The notes under the pieces: generated by a model
Told to the model about the DNA's origin: nothing
Seen by the model: the letters and a program-made list of their open reading frames with translations, nothing else
Database searches by the model: none
In this document: positions 53,999 through 64,000 of the stretch, in pieces
How positions within the stretch are numbered: position 1 is the stretch's first letter
How the letters are laid out: each line of letters starts with the position of its first letter
From: Rhodospirillales bacterium
GTDB lineage: Bacteria > Pseudomonadota > Alphaproteobacteria > SMXQ01
Assembly (NCBI GenBank): GCA_018666775.1
Contig: JABIXC010000010.1
Location: forward strand, 124,001-188,000
Reading direction: 5' to 3'
DNA length: 64,000 nucleotides
Made by a program: the position numbers and the translations under genes

Positions 53999-54979
53999 TC
54001 AAAAGGGCAGGGATTCAACCCCATAAAACTGTAACGCTGTATAGGCAGCATAGGTTCCCAGAAAGCCAATGGCTACGGGTCGCGATATACCGCGCTTAAG
54101 GGTAATTGATGCCAGCAAGACAATGGTCACCCCCAGCATGAACCAAAGATCGAATTTAAGAATTTGCGGCGGCACTTTTAAGGGCGTGACGATGGAAACC
54201 ACCCCCATGATGGCCAGCAAGTTGTAAATATTGGCCCCAATGATATTGCCAATGGCGACATCAGAATGTTTGCGATATGCAGCAACCACGGCGGTGGCCA
54301 GTTCCGGCAGGGATGTGCCGATGGCAACCATGGTCAGGCCAATGACTTCTTCGCCAACGCCAAATTCCCGCGCTGTGGTGACAGCACCGGCAACCAGAAG
54401 CCGTGCCCCGAACACCACGGCGGCAATGCCGCCAACCACGGATATGATTGCCAGCCAGGTTGATTTTGGTCCTTCGGAAAATTCTTCAGCTTCCTGGGCG
54501 ATGACATCGCCATTGGCGCTGGCCACCCGGTGCTGCTTGCGTTCGGTCCAAAAGGCATAGATTGAATAGGTCACCAACGCACCGATCATCAAGATGCCCT
54601 GAACCCGGTTGATGGTGCCTTCCAGAGCCAGACCGACAAACAGAAAGGCCGACCCCAACATGACTGAGCCATCGCGGTAGAGCGCGCGGGGATTACAATT
54701 TATGGGAAAAATCAGGGCCGATGTTCCCAAAATCAGCAAGATATTGGCAATGTTTGATCCGATCACATTGCCGACAGAAATGCCCGGTTGGCCGATCAGC
54801 GCGCCTTCAAGGCTGACCACCAGTTCCGGTGCCGTTGTGCCATAGGCGACAATGGTCATGCCGATGATCATGGGCGATACCTTTAGACGCGTCGCAAGGG
54901 ACACTGCGCCGCGCACCAGATATTCCGCCCCGAAAAGTAAAAGAATAAAGCCGCCAATAATTTCAAAAACTGTCGTCAT
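53999..54979 (-). CDS. Calcium/sodium antiporter (CaCA family)
   Basis: 326-residue inner-membrane exchanger with ten or so helices and the two inverted alpha repeats of the CaCA family: GTTAPELVVSLEGALIG near 47-63 and GTSLPELATAVVAAYRKHSD near 217-236, each followed by a GNVIGSNIANI / GNIIGANIYNL helix. It moves Ca2+ or K+ against Na+ or H+. Single gene with a GGGAA site, upstream of and close to the SDR-folB pair. Confidence 0.93.
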   Translation of the reverse strand: MTTVFEIIGGFILLLFGAEYLVRGAVSLATRLKVSPMIIGMTIVAYGTTAPELVVSLEGALIGQPGISVGNVIGSNIANILLILGTSALIFPINCNPRALYRDGSVMLGSAFLFVGLALEGTINRVQGILMIGALVTYSIYAFWTERKQHRVASANGDVIAQEAEEFSEGPKSTWLAIISVVGGIAAVVFGARLLVAGAVTTAREFGVGEEVIGLTMVAIGTSLPELATAVVAAYRKHSDVAIGNIIGANIYNLLAIMGVVSIVTPLKVPPQILKFDLWFMLGVTIVLLASITLKRGISRPVAIGFLGTYAAYTALQFYGVESLPF

Positions 54980-55101
54980 TATATTTCCCTGTATTTGGGC
55001 CTGTTGTTTGAGGGCTTTCGTCTAACACGGAGCAGGGGAAACCGCAACGTGGGGCCGGGGGCCAGCTCCGTGGGCTATCTGTCAGGCGCGGCCGTGATTG
55101 A

Positions 55102-57273
55102 TCAGGCGCCCCCGCCTTGGGGCTGGCCGGTCTTGGCGCGGCCATCGGGCTTTTTGCCACCTTTTTTGCTGGTTTTTCTCGCTTGGGGGCGTCTTAAGGC
55201 GGCCCCCAGGTCGGTACCCAGTTCATGGGCCGAAAGCCTGCGGATTTCATCGCGCAAACGGGCGGCTTCTTCAAATTCCAAATCTGCTGCGGATTTTTGC
55301 ATGCGGGCTTCCATGTCTTCAATGACCTTGCGCAGGTTATGGCCGGTCAAATGGACGGCATCGGCACCGGTATCGACATTCACGTAATCTTGTTCAAACA
55401 CCGTTTGCAGAACATCGCCAATTCCTTTGCGCACACTTTCCGGCGTAATGCCGTTGGCTTTGTTATAGGCGACCTGAATTTTCCGGCGTCGATCGGTTTC
55501 TTCGATGGCCCCGGTGATCGACCCGGTCATGGTGTCGGCATAGAGAATCACCCGTCCATCAACATTGCGCGCCGCCCGGCCAATGGTCTGGATCAGGGAT
55601 GTCTGGGAACGCAGGAAGCCTTCCTTGTCGGCATCCAAAATCGCCACCAATGCGCATTCCGGAATATCTAACCCTTCGCGCAACAGGTTGATGCCGATCA
55701 ATACATCAAAGGCCCCAAGGCGCAGGTCACGGATGATCTCGATCCGTTCCAGAGTGTCGATATCGGAATGCAGGTAGCGCACGCGCACGCCCGCATCGTG
55801 CATGTATTCAGTCAGGTCTTCGGCCATTTTCTTGGTCAGCGTGGTCACCAATGCGCGCTGGCCATTGGCGGCCAATGCCTTGCATTCCCCCAAAAGATCA
55901 TCCACCTGGGTTTCCACCGGGCGGATAATGCAGGGCGGGTCCACCAGACCCGTGGGCCGGATCACCTGTTCGGTGAAGACCCCGTGGGTCTGTTCCAGCT
56001 CCCATGGTCTGGGGGTTGCGGAAAGAAACACGGTGTCTGGCCGCATTTCATCCCATTCTTCGAATTTCAAGGGGCGGTTGTCGATGCATGATGGCAGGCG
56101 AAACCCAAAGTCGGCCAGCGTGGATTTGCGGTTAAAATCGCCCCGGTACATGCCGCCCAGTTGGGGCACGGTGACGTGGCTTTCATCGACAAACAATGTG
56201 GAATCTTCGGACAGATATTCGAACAAGGTCGGCGGCGGTTCGCCGGGTTTACGACCGGTCAGATAGCGGGAGTAATTCTCGATGCCTGAACAGTGCCCGG
56301 TGGCTTCCATCATTTCCAGATCAAAGGTGGTGCGTTCTTCCAGACGTTGGGCTTCCAACAATTTACCTTCCGCCCGCAACTGGATCAGGCGCGCCTTCAG
56401 CTCAACCTTGATGCCCTTTGCTGCTTGATCAATGGTGGGGCGCGGGGTGACGTAATGGGAATTGGGATAGACGGTGATGCGATCAAGGCTGGCCGCCTTT
56501 TCCCCGGTCAGGGGGTCAAATTCCGTGATGCTTTCTACATCATTGCCAAATAGGCTGAGCCGCCATGCGCGATCTTCCAGATGGGCCGGGAAGATTTCGA
56601 CACTGTCGCCCCGGGCCCGGAAATCACCCCGCAGGAAGGCCCCGTCATTGCGCCGATATTGCCGTTCTACCAAGGACCGCAGCAGGTCTGCGCGTTCAAT
56701 CTGTTGGCCCTTTTCTATTTTTATCGTCATGGATGAATAATCTTCGACGGCACCAATGCCATAGATGCAAGACACGGAGGCGACAATGATGACATCGCGG
56801 CGTTCCAGCATGGAGCGTGTTGCCGCATGGCGCATGCGGTCGATTTCTTCATTGATGGAGGCGTCTTTTTCGATATAGGTGTCGGACCGCGCCACATAGG
56901 CTTCGGGTTGGTAGTAATCGTAATAGGAGACAAAATATTCGACGGCGTTATCAGGGAAAAAGCCCTTCATTTCACCATAAAGCTGCGCCGCCAGCGTTTT
57001 GTTGGGGGCGAGGATCAGGGCAGGGCGTTTCAGGTTGGCAATGCAATGGGCCATGGTAAAGGTCTTGCCTGACCCGGTGACACCCAACAAAACCTGATTG
57101 CGGGTGCCCTGATGCAGCCCTTCGGTCAGTTCCTGAATGGCTTTGGGTTGGTCGCCGGTTGGGCTAAAATCGCTTACCAAATGGAAATTAGCATCCCCTG
57201 AGGGCCGTAAATGGGCCCGTTTGGGAATGGTGCCGGGGACATTCTCAGGTTTTGGGGATTCTGGGCCGCTCAT
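55102..57273 (-). CDS. uvrB: Excinuclease ABC subunit B
   Basis: Damage-verifying helicase-like subunit of nucleotide excision repair, 723 residues. Walker A GVTGSGKT near 64-71, the beta-hairpin [20 protein letters not shown] near 119-138, DESHVTVPQ near 365, helicase motif [11 protein letters not shown] near 567 and a C-terminal UVR motif near 660-690 ([20 protein letters not shown]). The tail is Lys/Gly-rich and unconserved. Divergent from the pirin gene across 99 bases. Confidence 0.98.
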   Translation of the reverse strand: MSGPESPKPENVPGTIPKRAHLRPSGDANFHLVSDFSPTGDQPKAIQELTEGLHQGTRNQVLLGVTGSGKTFTMAHCIANLKRPALILAPNKTLAAQLYGEMKGFFPDNAVEYFVSYYDYYQPEAYVARSDTYIEKDASINEEIDRMRHAATRSMLERRDVIIVASVSCIYGIGAVEDYSSMTIKIEKGQQIERADLLRSLVERQYRRNDGAFLRGDFRARGDSVEIFPAHLEDRAWRLSLFGNDVESITEFDPLTGEKAASLDRITVYPNSHYVTPRPTIDQAAKGIKVELKARLIQLRAEGKLLEAQRLEERTTFDLEMMEATGHCSGIENYSRYLTGRKPGEPPPTLFEYLSEDSTLFVDESHVTVPQLGGMYRGDFNRKSTLADFGFRLPSCIDNRPLKFEEWDEMRPDTVFLSATPRPWELEQTHGVFTEQVIRPTGLVDPPCIIRPVETQVDDLLGECKALAANGQRALVTTLTKKMAEDLTEYMHDAGVRVRYLHSDIDTLERIEIIRDLRLGAFDVLIGINLLREGLDIPECALVAILDADKEGFLRSQTSLIQTIGRAARNVDGRVILYADTMTGSITGAIEETDRRRKIQVAYNKANGITPESVRKGIGDVLQTVFEQDYVNVDTGADAVHLTGHNLRKVIEDMEARMQKSAADLEFEEAARLRDEIRRLSAHELGTDLGAALRRPQARKTSKKGGKKPDGRAKTGQPQGGGA

Positions 57274-57372
57274 TTCCCTTTATAGTCGGATAAAACCGGG
57301 TCTGACCAGAGCCTGAGCGGCCCGGGCTTAATTTGTTGCTTAAATTGAATACTAGATCCGCGGAGCCACACC

Positions 57373-58056
57373 ATGATTTTGATCAGGGCTGCAAAAGATA
57401 GAGGGGAAACCCGGCTGGACTGGCTGGAAAGTCACCACAGCTTTTCCTTTGCCGATTATCAAGACCCAGCGCATGTCGATTTTGGCCCACTTCGGGTGAT
57501 CAACGAAGATCATATTGCCCCTGGCGGAGGTTTCAGGCCCCACGATCACCGGGATATGGAAATCATCACCTATATGATTGATGGCGCCTTGGCCCATGAA
57601 GACAGCATGGGCAATCGCTTTACGATCAAGGCCGGTGAGGTTCAGGCCATGACAGCAGGGTTGGGCATCAGCCATTCAGAAGTTAATGCATCCCAAACAG
57701 ACCCGGCGCATCTGTTGCAAATCTGGCTTCATCCTGATCGCGAAGGCTACGCTCCGGCCTATCACCAGCGTGCATTCGGCGCGGATGAAAAATATGGGCG
57801 GTTTTGCCCCATTGCCGCTGGCCCAGATATGGAGGGCCGGGAAGATGCGGTTGTGATTCAGGGCAATGCAATCCTATACGGGGCCATCCTTGGGGCCGGA
57901 GAAACGCTGGATTATGCTCCCAAACCGGGACGCCGGATCTGGGTCCAGGGGGTGGCCGGCGATATGGCTGTAAATGGCACCAAACTGGGGGCTTCCGACG
58001 GTGCGGGGATCACAGATTTGGCGCAACTGGTGTTCGACAGCAAGAAAGGTTGCTAA
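57373..58056 (+). CDS. Pirin-family protein
   Basis: 227-residue bicupin of the pirin family. The iron-site segment FRPHDHRDMEIITYMIDGAL near 54-73 and QAMTAGLGISHSEVN near 94 include the expected His residues (H57, H59, H101) and the later Glu region. Bacterial pirins can bind Fe and oxidise quercetin or modulate other proteins; the role here is unknown. Single gene. Confidence 0.92.
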   Translation: MILIRAAKDRGETRLDWLESHHSFSFADYQDPAHVDFGPLRVINEDHIAPGGGFRPHDHRDMEIITYMIDGALAHEDSMGNRFTIKAGEVQAMTAGLGISHSEVNASQTDPAHLLQIWLHPDREGYAPAYHQRAFGADEKYGRFCPIAAGPDMEGREDAVVIQGNAILYGAILGAGETLDYAPKPGRRIWVQGVAGDMAVNGTKLGASDGAGITDLAQLVFDSKKGC

Positions 58057-58184
58057 TTCCTTCTTTTTGACCTTGATTAAGGCCCGTTCCCGGTTGTATG
58101 GCATAGACTATGTTTACGTTGATTTTTTTCGGGCCACGACCACGAACCATTACCATCCACCACCACGCCTGCGGGACACCTTAA

Positions 58185-59399
<1,215 letters not shown>

Positions 59400-59588
59400 A
59401 ATAAGCCTTAAGTGACAGCTTTGCGGCACGCATTGTCCTCGATCGCCAAGCGGAAGCCCCAGCGGCACAATGAAGGACAGGGTTGTCGTTTCGGTGATTA
59501 TGGTGCCGCCTCTTGCCTGATCATCGGGAATGGTTTAATTCTGCGCACATGAAAATCAATGAACGCTAGAATTTGAAGAGGAAACCCC

Positions 59589-60044
59589 ATGTCTGTCAGT
59601 GAAGTTGAAGACGTTGCAGCAGCAACGCGTTGCACCACGTTTAAGTACGAAAAGCCTGAAAACCTGCCTGGCGACAAGATGATCGTCCAGCTTGCTGGCA
59701 GCGATGTCATTCGCGGGCGTGTTCAGGTTGTGCGCAGGGGCGGGGAAAACAACCTGCATTCCCATGATGGCATGGACGGTTTCTGGATGACCTTGAAAGG
59801 CCGGGTGCGTTTTTATGGTGTTAACGACGAGATCATTGGCGAATTTGGCCCAATGGAAGGCATCCTGATCCCCAGTGGCGTTCAGTATTGGTTTGAAAGT
59901 GCCGATGAAAGCCAGGACCTGGAGCTTCTCCAGATGGCTGGTTTTGAAAAAGGCACCAATCTGCGCCGCGTTGATGCGGCCCCCCAAAAGCTTGATCCCA
60001 ATAATGTAGAAGTGATTGCCGCGGACAAGGCTCCCAACGCTTAA
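59589..60044 (+). CDS. Cupin domain-containing protein
   Basis: 151-residue single cupin. The first metal motif reads ENNLHSHDGMDGFWMTLKGR (about 54-73), with a HxH pair, and the second PSGVQYWFESAD lacks the usual His, so metal binding may be incomplete. Function unknown. It is followed after 28 bases by the rubredoxin gene with its own AAGGAT site, so the two are probably co-transcribed. The 189-base gap before it shows no clear motif. Confidence 0.85.
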   Translation: MSVSEVEDVAAATRCTTFKYEKPENLPGDKMIVQLAGSDVIRGRVQVVRRGGENNLHSHDGMDGFWMTLKGRVRFYGVNDEIIGEFGPMEGILIPSGVQYWFESADESQDLELLQMAGFEKGTNLRRVDAAPQKLDPNNVEVIAADKAPNA

Positions 60045-60072
60045 ATAGACGTTCTATAAAAAGGATAGAGCC

Positions 60073-60243
60073 ATGCAGAAATATATTTGTGGTGATTGCG
60101 ATTATATCTACGACCCTGCAAAAGGGGACCCGACCCAAAAGATTGCGCCGGGGACATCCTTTGATGACCTGCCCGATACCTGGGAATGCCCGGAATGTGG
60201 TGTCGGCAAAGAAGAATTCTATCCGATCATCGAAAGCAATTAA
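60073..60243 (+). CDS. Rubredoxin
   Basis: A 56-residue ORF beginning [20 protein letters not shown]. The two metal-binding pairs are CGDC at residues 6-9 and CPEC near 39-42 ([10 protein letters not shown]), the classical rubredoxin Fe(Cys)4 site, and the family's [16 protein letters not shown] block is intact. It is a small electron carrier, commonly a partner of alkane hydroxylases or of reductive enzymes. Here it lies between the cupin and MsrP genes; a link to MsrP is possible but unproven. Confidence 0.95.
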   Translation: MQKYICGDCDYIYDPAKGDPTQKIAPGTSFDDLPDTWECPECGVGKEEFYPIIESN

Positions 60244-60353
60244 TCAAAACCCCGTGACAGTGTGTCTTTGGCGCATTGTCACGGGTGTTCACAAAACTGT
60301 GCATTGCAGTAAAGGGTGAAACCCGTATCCTCCCTATAACGGAGGATTTGACC

Positions 60354-61349
60354 ATGCACATCATCAAGAAGCCGGGCTGGGCGCTGCCTGAAAGCGCTGT
60401 TACACCAGAACATATTTACAATGACCGTCGTCAATTGCTGAAGGGTTTGGCCGCCGGGCCGATTTTGGCAGCGACGGCACCGCTGTTGGTGGCCTGTGAT
60501 GGTGGTGATGACGGTGCCAATGCCAAGGCAGCCGATATCAAAGACCCAACGGCGGGCCTGTATCCTGTGAGCCGGAATTTGCGCTACCGGGTGGACCGCA
60601 AGATGACGGCGGAATCTGATGCCATCGAATACAATAATTTTTATGAATTTGGGTCCCATAAATCTATTTTCAAAGCAGCCCAAAAACTTCCCATTCGCCC
60701 CTGGACCATCCGCATTGATGGCATGGTGGATAAGCCGTTCGACATCGATATCGACGGGTTGTTGAAAAAAATGCAACTGGAAGAACGGGTCTATCGCTTC
60801 CGCTGCGTCGAAGCCTGGGCCATGACCGTGCCGTGGTCTGGCTTTCCGTTAAAAGCATTGGTGGATTTGGCGAAGCCAATGTCGGGGGCAAAATACCTGC
60901 GCATGGAAACGTTCAAGAACCCTGATATTGCGCCGGGCCAAAAACAGCATTGGTATCCCTGGCCCTATATCGAAGGCCTGACCATGGCTGAGGCCCGCAA
61001 TGAAATGGCCTTTATTGCCACCGGGCTTTATGGAAAGCCGATCCCCAAACAAAACGGGGCACCGTTGCGTCTTGTGGTGCCATGGAAATACGGGTTCAAG
61101 AACATCAAATCCATTACCCGCATCAGCTTCACCGATAAACGTCCCAAAACGTTCTGGGAAGAAATTCAGGCATCGGAATATGGGTTCTGGGCCAACGTTA
61201 ATCCCGAAGTTCCTCATGCCAGATGGAGCCAGGCCACAGAAAAACTGCTGGGTGAAGGCATCCGTGTGCCAACCAAAATGTTCAATGGTTACGAAGAATT
61301 TGTCGCCAGCCTGTACAAGGACAAAGCGGGCGAAGACCTTTATAAATAG
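60354..61349 (+). CDS. msrP: Protein-methionine-sulfoxide reductase catalytic subunit MsrP
   Basis: Periplasmic molybdopterin enzyme (YedY) that repairs oxidised methionines, 331 residues. The start is the ATG at 60354, nine bases after GGAGG; the longer frame from 60276 lacks a ribosome site. A twin-arginine motif (NDRRQLLKG, R25/R26) precedes the hydrophobic signal. The molybdenum ligand is probably C151 in RFRCVEAWAM. Its usual membrane partner MsrQ is not in the window, so the electron donor is open; the rubredoxin gene lies 110 bases upstream. Confidence 0.95.
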   Translation: MHIIKKPGWALPESAVTPEHIYNDRRQLLKGLAAGPILAATAPLLVACDGGDDGANAKAADIKDPTAGLYPVSRNLRYRVDRKMTAESDAIEYNNFYEFGSHKSIFKAAQKLPIRPWTIRIDGMVDKPFDIDIDGLLKKMQLEERVYRFRCVEAWAMTVPWSGFPLKALVDLAKPMSGAKYLRMETFKNPDIAPGQKQHWYPWPYIEGLTMAEARNEMAFIATGLYGKPIPKQNGAPLRLVVPWKYGFKNIKSITRISFTDKRPKTFWEEIQASEYGFWANVNPEVPHARWSQATEKLLGEGIRVPTKMFNGYEEFVASLYKDKAGEDLYK

Positions 61350-61521
61350 TTCGGCACTTAAACCGCTCCCAAAAAATTCCGTATTTTCTGGGGCTGCAGC
61401 AGTCCAACAAAAGTTGTTTCGGATTGAATTTCTGGACCGGTATCCGGGATAAGGCATTGCGGGTCCCGTACATGTACAAGGCGGATAAAACACCTCAAAT
61501 ATTCGGGCAAATAATCCAAAC

Positions 61522-61551
61522 AAAAAAAAGCCGGTTCCCGAAGGAACCGGC
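61522..61551 (-). terminator. Strong rho-independent terminator
   Basis: On the minus strand a 9-bp stem GCCGGTTCC/GGAACCGGC (61530-61551) encloses the stable tetraloop TTCG and is followed by eight T (61522-61529). This is a textbook terminator for a transcript that enters from the right. The 172-base stretch 61350-61521 next to msrP shows nothing else. Confidence 0.93.
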
Positions 61552-61680
61552 AAGTCTAACAGGGAGGCTTCACGTCTGGGAGACGTCGGACCTCACCAAA
61601 TACGCGGGAGGCCCGTGATCCAGGCCTTAGCCTGGAAACGCTTTCGGCGGGATAGGGGTAAACCGCCGTAAGAACACCGT
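61522..61680 (-). ncRNA. Probable small structured RNA next to the LysR gene
   Basis: No ORF explains this minus-strand stretch, yet it ends in a strong terminator and folds into several small hairpins: CGGCGG…CCGCCG, CCAGGC-TAAG-GCCTGG and ACGTCT-CCC-AGACGT. Three CTCCC motifs (near 61565, 61580 and 61606 on the plus coordinate) could pair with ribosome-binding sites, as in AbcR-type sRNAs, which in rhizobia are encoded near the LsrB/VtlR regulator. The GGTGAGGTCCG and GAAGCC segments recall 6S RNA. Family is undecided; the 5' end is a guess. Confidence 0.55.
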
Positions 61681-61722
61681 AAAAATAGGGTCTGGTGGTA
61701 AAACTTCCAGTGCCAATACAAC

Positions 61723-61755
61723 AACATAGCCATGCACACAGTGCATGGCTATGTT
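61723..61755 (-). terminator. Hairpin after the LysR gene
   Basis: A 14-15-bp perfect stem around ACATAGCCATGCAC with a 3-base loop lies 38 bases past the LysR stop. On the minus strand it is followed by TTGTTGTATT, a moderate T-rich tail, so it probably ends the trxB-lysR transcript before the small RNA. Confidence 0.65.
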
Positions 61756-61792
61756 TCGAGACAACCCATTGAAATATATATAAAATTAAGAG

Positions 61793-62683
61793 TTAGAACC
61801 GGGTTTCGCTGATTTTACCCAAGAGGAAATCACGGAAAACAGCGACTCGTTTGGATTGGCGCAGTTCTTCTGGATAGACAAAATAGCTGTCATAGGTCGG
61901 CCCTTCCAGTTCTGGCAGAATGCGGACCATGTTGCTGATTTGGCGGACGGTGTAATCGGGCAGGGCAGCAATGCCCACCCCCGATTGCACGGCGCGATAG
62001 ATGCCGTAGATGTTGTTGACCTTCAAGGTGTTGTTGGGCGTGACGCCAGCTTTTTTGACGGCTTTTTCAAGCCAGTTAATGTGCGCCGTGGGTGGGTGAA
62101 GGGCTTCGCCGTAAACGACCAGGTTGTGATTGCTTAATTCTTCGATGCTTTGGGGCATGCCATGGGCCTGAAGGTATTCAGGTGCCGCATAGACATGGTT
62201 GTGCATGGCCATGAGGGGGCGGCGCACCAAATCCGGCTGGCGTGGGGTGTTGAGCCGGATGGCAACATCGGCTTCGCGCATGCCAATATTGATTTCTTCA
62301 TCAGACAACAAAAGTGTCAGGGAAATATCGGGGTACAGATCGATGAATTCCTTGACCCTGGGGGTGAGCCAGATGGACCCCAGCGCCACGGTCGCGGTGA
62401 CCTTCAAGGGCCCGCTTGGCCGGTCCGTTGATTCAGACAGCTTGTTTTGGGTATCGGCAATTTTATCCACCACTTCGCGGCTGGTGGCGAACAGCAATTC
62501 CCCCTGTTCTGTTAAGACCAAGCCCCGGGCATGGCGGTGGAACAGGACCACATCCAGATCATGTTCCAGCGCAGAGATTTGTCTGGATATGGCCGATTGG
62601 CTGAGGTTCAGCGTTTCCCCGGCATGGGTGAAACTGCCTGCCTGGGCGACGGCGTGGAAGATGCGAAGTTTGTCCCAGTCCAT
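61793..62683 (-). CDS. LysR-family transcriptional regulator, LsrB/VtlR-like
   Basis: 296-residue LysR regulator. N-terminal helix-turn-helix (about 15-40; AGETLNLSQSAISRQISALE), linker helix, and a substrate-binding domain from about 90. It sits directly downstream of trxB with lrp on the far side, the order found at rhizobial lsrB and Brucella/Agrobacterium vtlR, which control envelope, redox and sRNA genes. The synteny suggests an orthologue; sequence identity cannot be measured here. AGAGAG ribosome site. Confidence 0.85.
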   Translation of the reverse strand: MDWDKLRIFHAVAQAGSFTHAGETLNLSQSAISRQISALEHDLDVVLFHRHARGLVLTEQGELLFATSREVVDKIADTQNKLSESTDRPSGPLKVTATVALGSIWLTPRVKEFIDLYPDISLTLLLSDEEINIGMREADVAIRLNTPRQPDLVRRPLMAMHNHVYAAPEYLQAHGMPQSIEELSNHNLVVYGEALHPPTAHINWLEKAVKKAGVTPNNTLKVNNIYGIYRAVQSGVGIAALPDYTVRQISNMVRILPELEGPTYDSYFVYPEELRQSKRVAVFRDFLLGKISETRF

Positions 62684-62717
62684 ATCTCTCTTGCCTTCCC
62701 TCTTGGCCTTAAGCGTC

Positions 62718-63707
<990 letters not shown>

Positions 63708-63879
63708 TCACTAATTAAAAAATTAAGGATGCCCACACAATAGAAACGCCGCCATCCAAGGGCAAGGCGAATGGGGGCTTTGAAATAATATTACCCTGTA
63801 TTCCTAAAAGGGGTAAACTTCGCCTCGGTTCCAAAGCATCTTTGGATCATCAAGAACATATAAGAAAACGGAGCGGGGC

Positions 63880-64000
63880 ATGCAACGGGTAAGGCTGGAC
63901 AGGATTGATCGCCAGATATTGGCGGATCTTCAGGAAGATGGCCGCATCACCAATGTGGATCTGGCCCGAAATGCCGGTATTTCCGCACCACCCTGCCTGC
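63880..64000 (+). CDS. Lrp/AsnC-family transcriptional regulator (partial, N-terminal 40 codons)
   Basis: The gene runs off the right edge. The visible part reads MQRVRLDRIDRQILADLQED, then GRITNVDLARNAGIS-like helix-turn-helix, the canonical Lrp/AsnC DNA-binding domain. A GGAGCGGGG ribosome site precedes the ATG. It is divergent from trxB; the 181-base gap holds TTACCC (63791-63796) and GGGTAA (63811-63816), an inverted repeat that could be its operator. Confidence 0.92.
   Translation, partial: MQRVRLDRIDRQILADLQEDGRITNVDLARNAGISAPPCL

Noticed and set aside
52236-57372. LexA-type SOS boxes before uvrC and uvrB
   Set aside because: No GTTC-N7-GTTC or GAAC-N7-GAAC pair is visible in either upstream region.

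Overview
The window reads as a chromosomal segment of an aerobic alphaproteobacterium, most likely Rhodospirillales-like. The evidence is the local gene order: prs-rplY-pth-ychF, pgeF-midA-lgt next to ubiK and proC, uvrC-pgsA-moaD-moaE, petABC beside trmL-hemF, and lrp/trxB-lysR. CtrA-type TTAA-N7-TTAA sites, many GTG/TTG starts and many 1-4 nt gene overlaps agree with this. I recognise no phage, transposase, CRISPR array, tRNA or rRNA.

Layout. 1-2331: queuosine operon (queG, queA, start of tgt), minus strand. 2437-9969: two operons that converge on each other. The plus operon carries a MarR regulator, a class II aldolase/decarboxylase, a TauD-like dioxygenase, an SDR and a second TauD-like enzyme. 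The minus operon carries an alpha/beta hydrolase, a luciferase-like monooxygenase, a second hydrolase and a flavin reductase. Similar TTAG-type palindromes stand before both operons, so the MarR protein may control both. 10040-17831: a ribB-type gene with a degenerate GTP cyclohydrolase domain, a third TauD-like enzyme, a tripartite tricarboxylate (TTT) transporter and a ThDP enzyme. I read 2.4-17.8 kb as an uncharacterised catabolic region for a small organic acid or ring compound; the substrate is unknown. 17945-18931: an EEP-family hydrolase. 18965-25870: MoxR-DUF58-BatA/DUF4159-VWA-like membrane cluster.

25996-54979 is mainly housekeeping: DUF1285, NUDIX and cca; a histidine kinase with a CtrA site upstream; hemF, trmL, cytochrome bc1 and mtnP; ychF, pth, rplY and prs; pgeF, midA, lgt, ubiK and proC; a MarR/OmpR-like/EnvZ-like operon; ilvE; moaD/moaE, pgsA and uvrC; folB, a FolM-like SDR and a Ca/Na antiporter. 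55102-64000: uvrB, pirin, an aspartate-type aminotransferase, a cupin, a 56-residue rubredoxin, MsrP, a probable small RNA with a strong terminator, a LysR regulator, trxB and the start of an Lrp-family gene.

The most interesting items are the convergent MarR-linked catabolic pair, the small RNA at about 61.6 kb, a 22-codon hydrophobic ORF at 40.5 kb, and the 450-bp intergenic region at 52.3 kb with DnaA- and CtrA-like sites.
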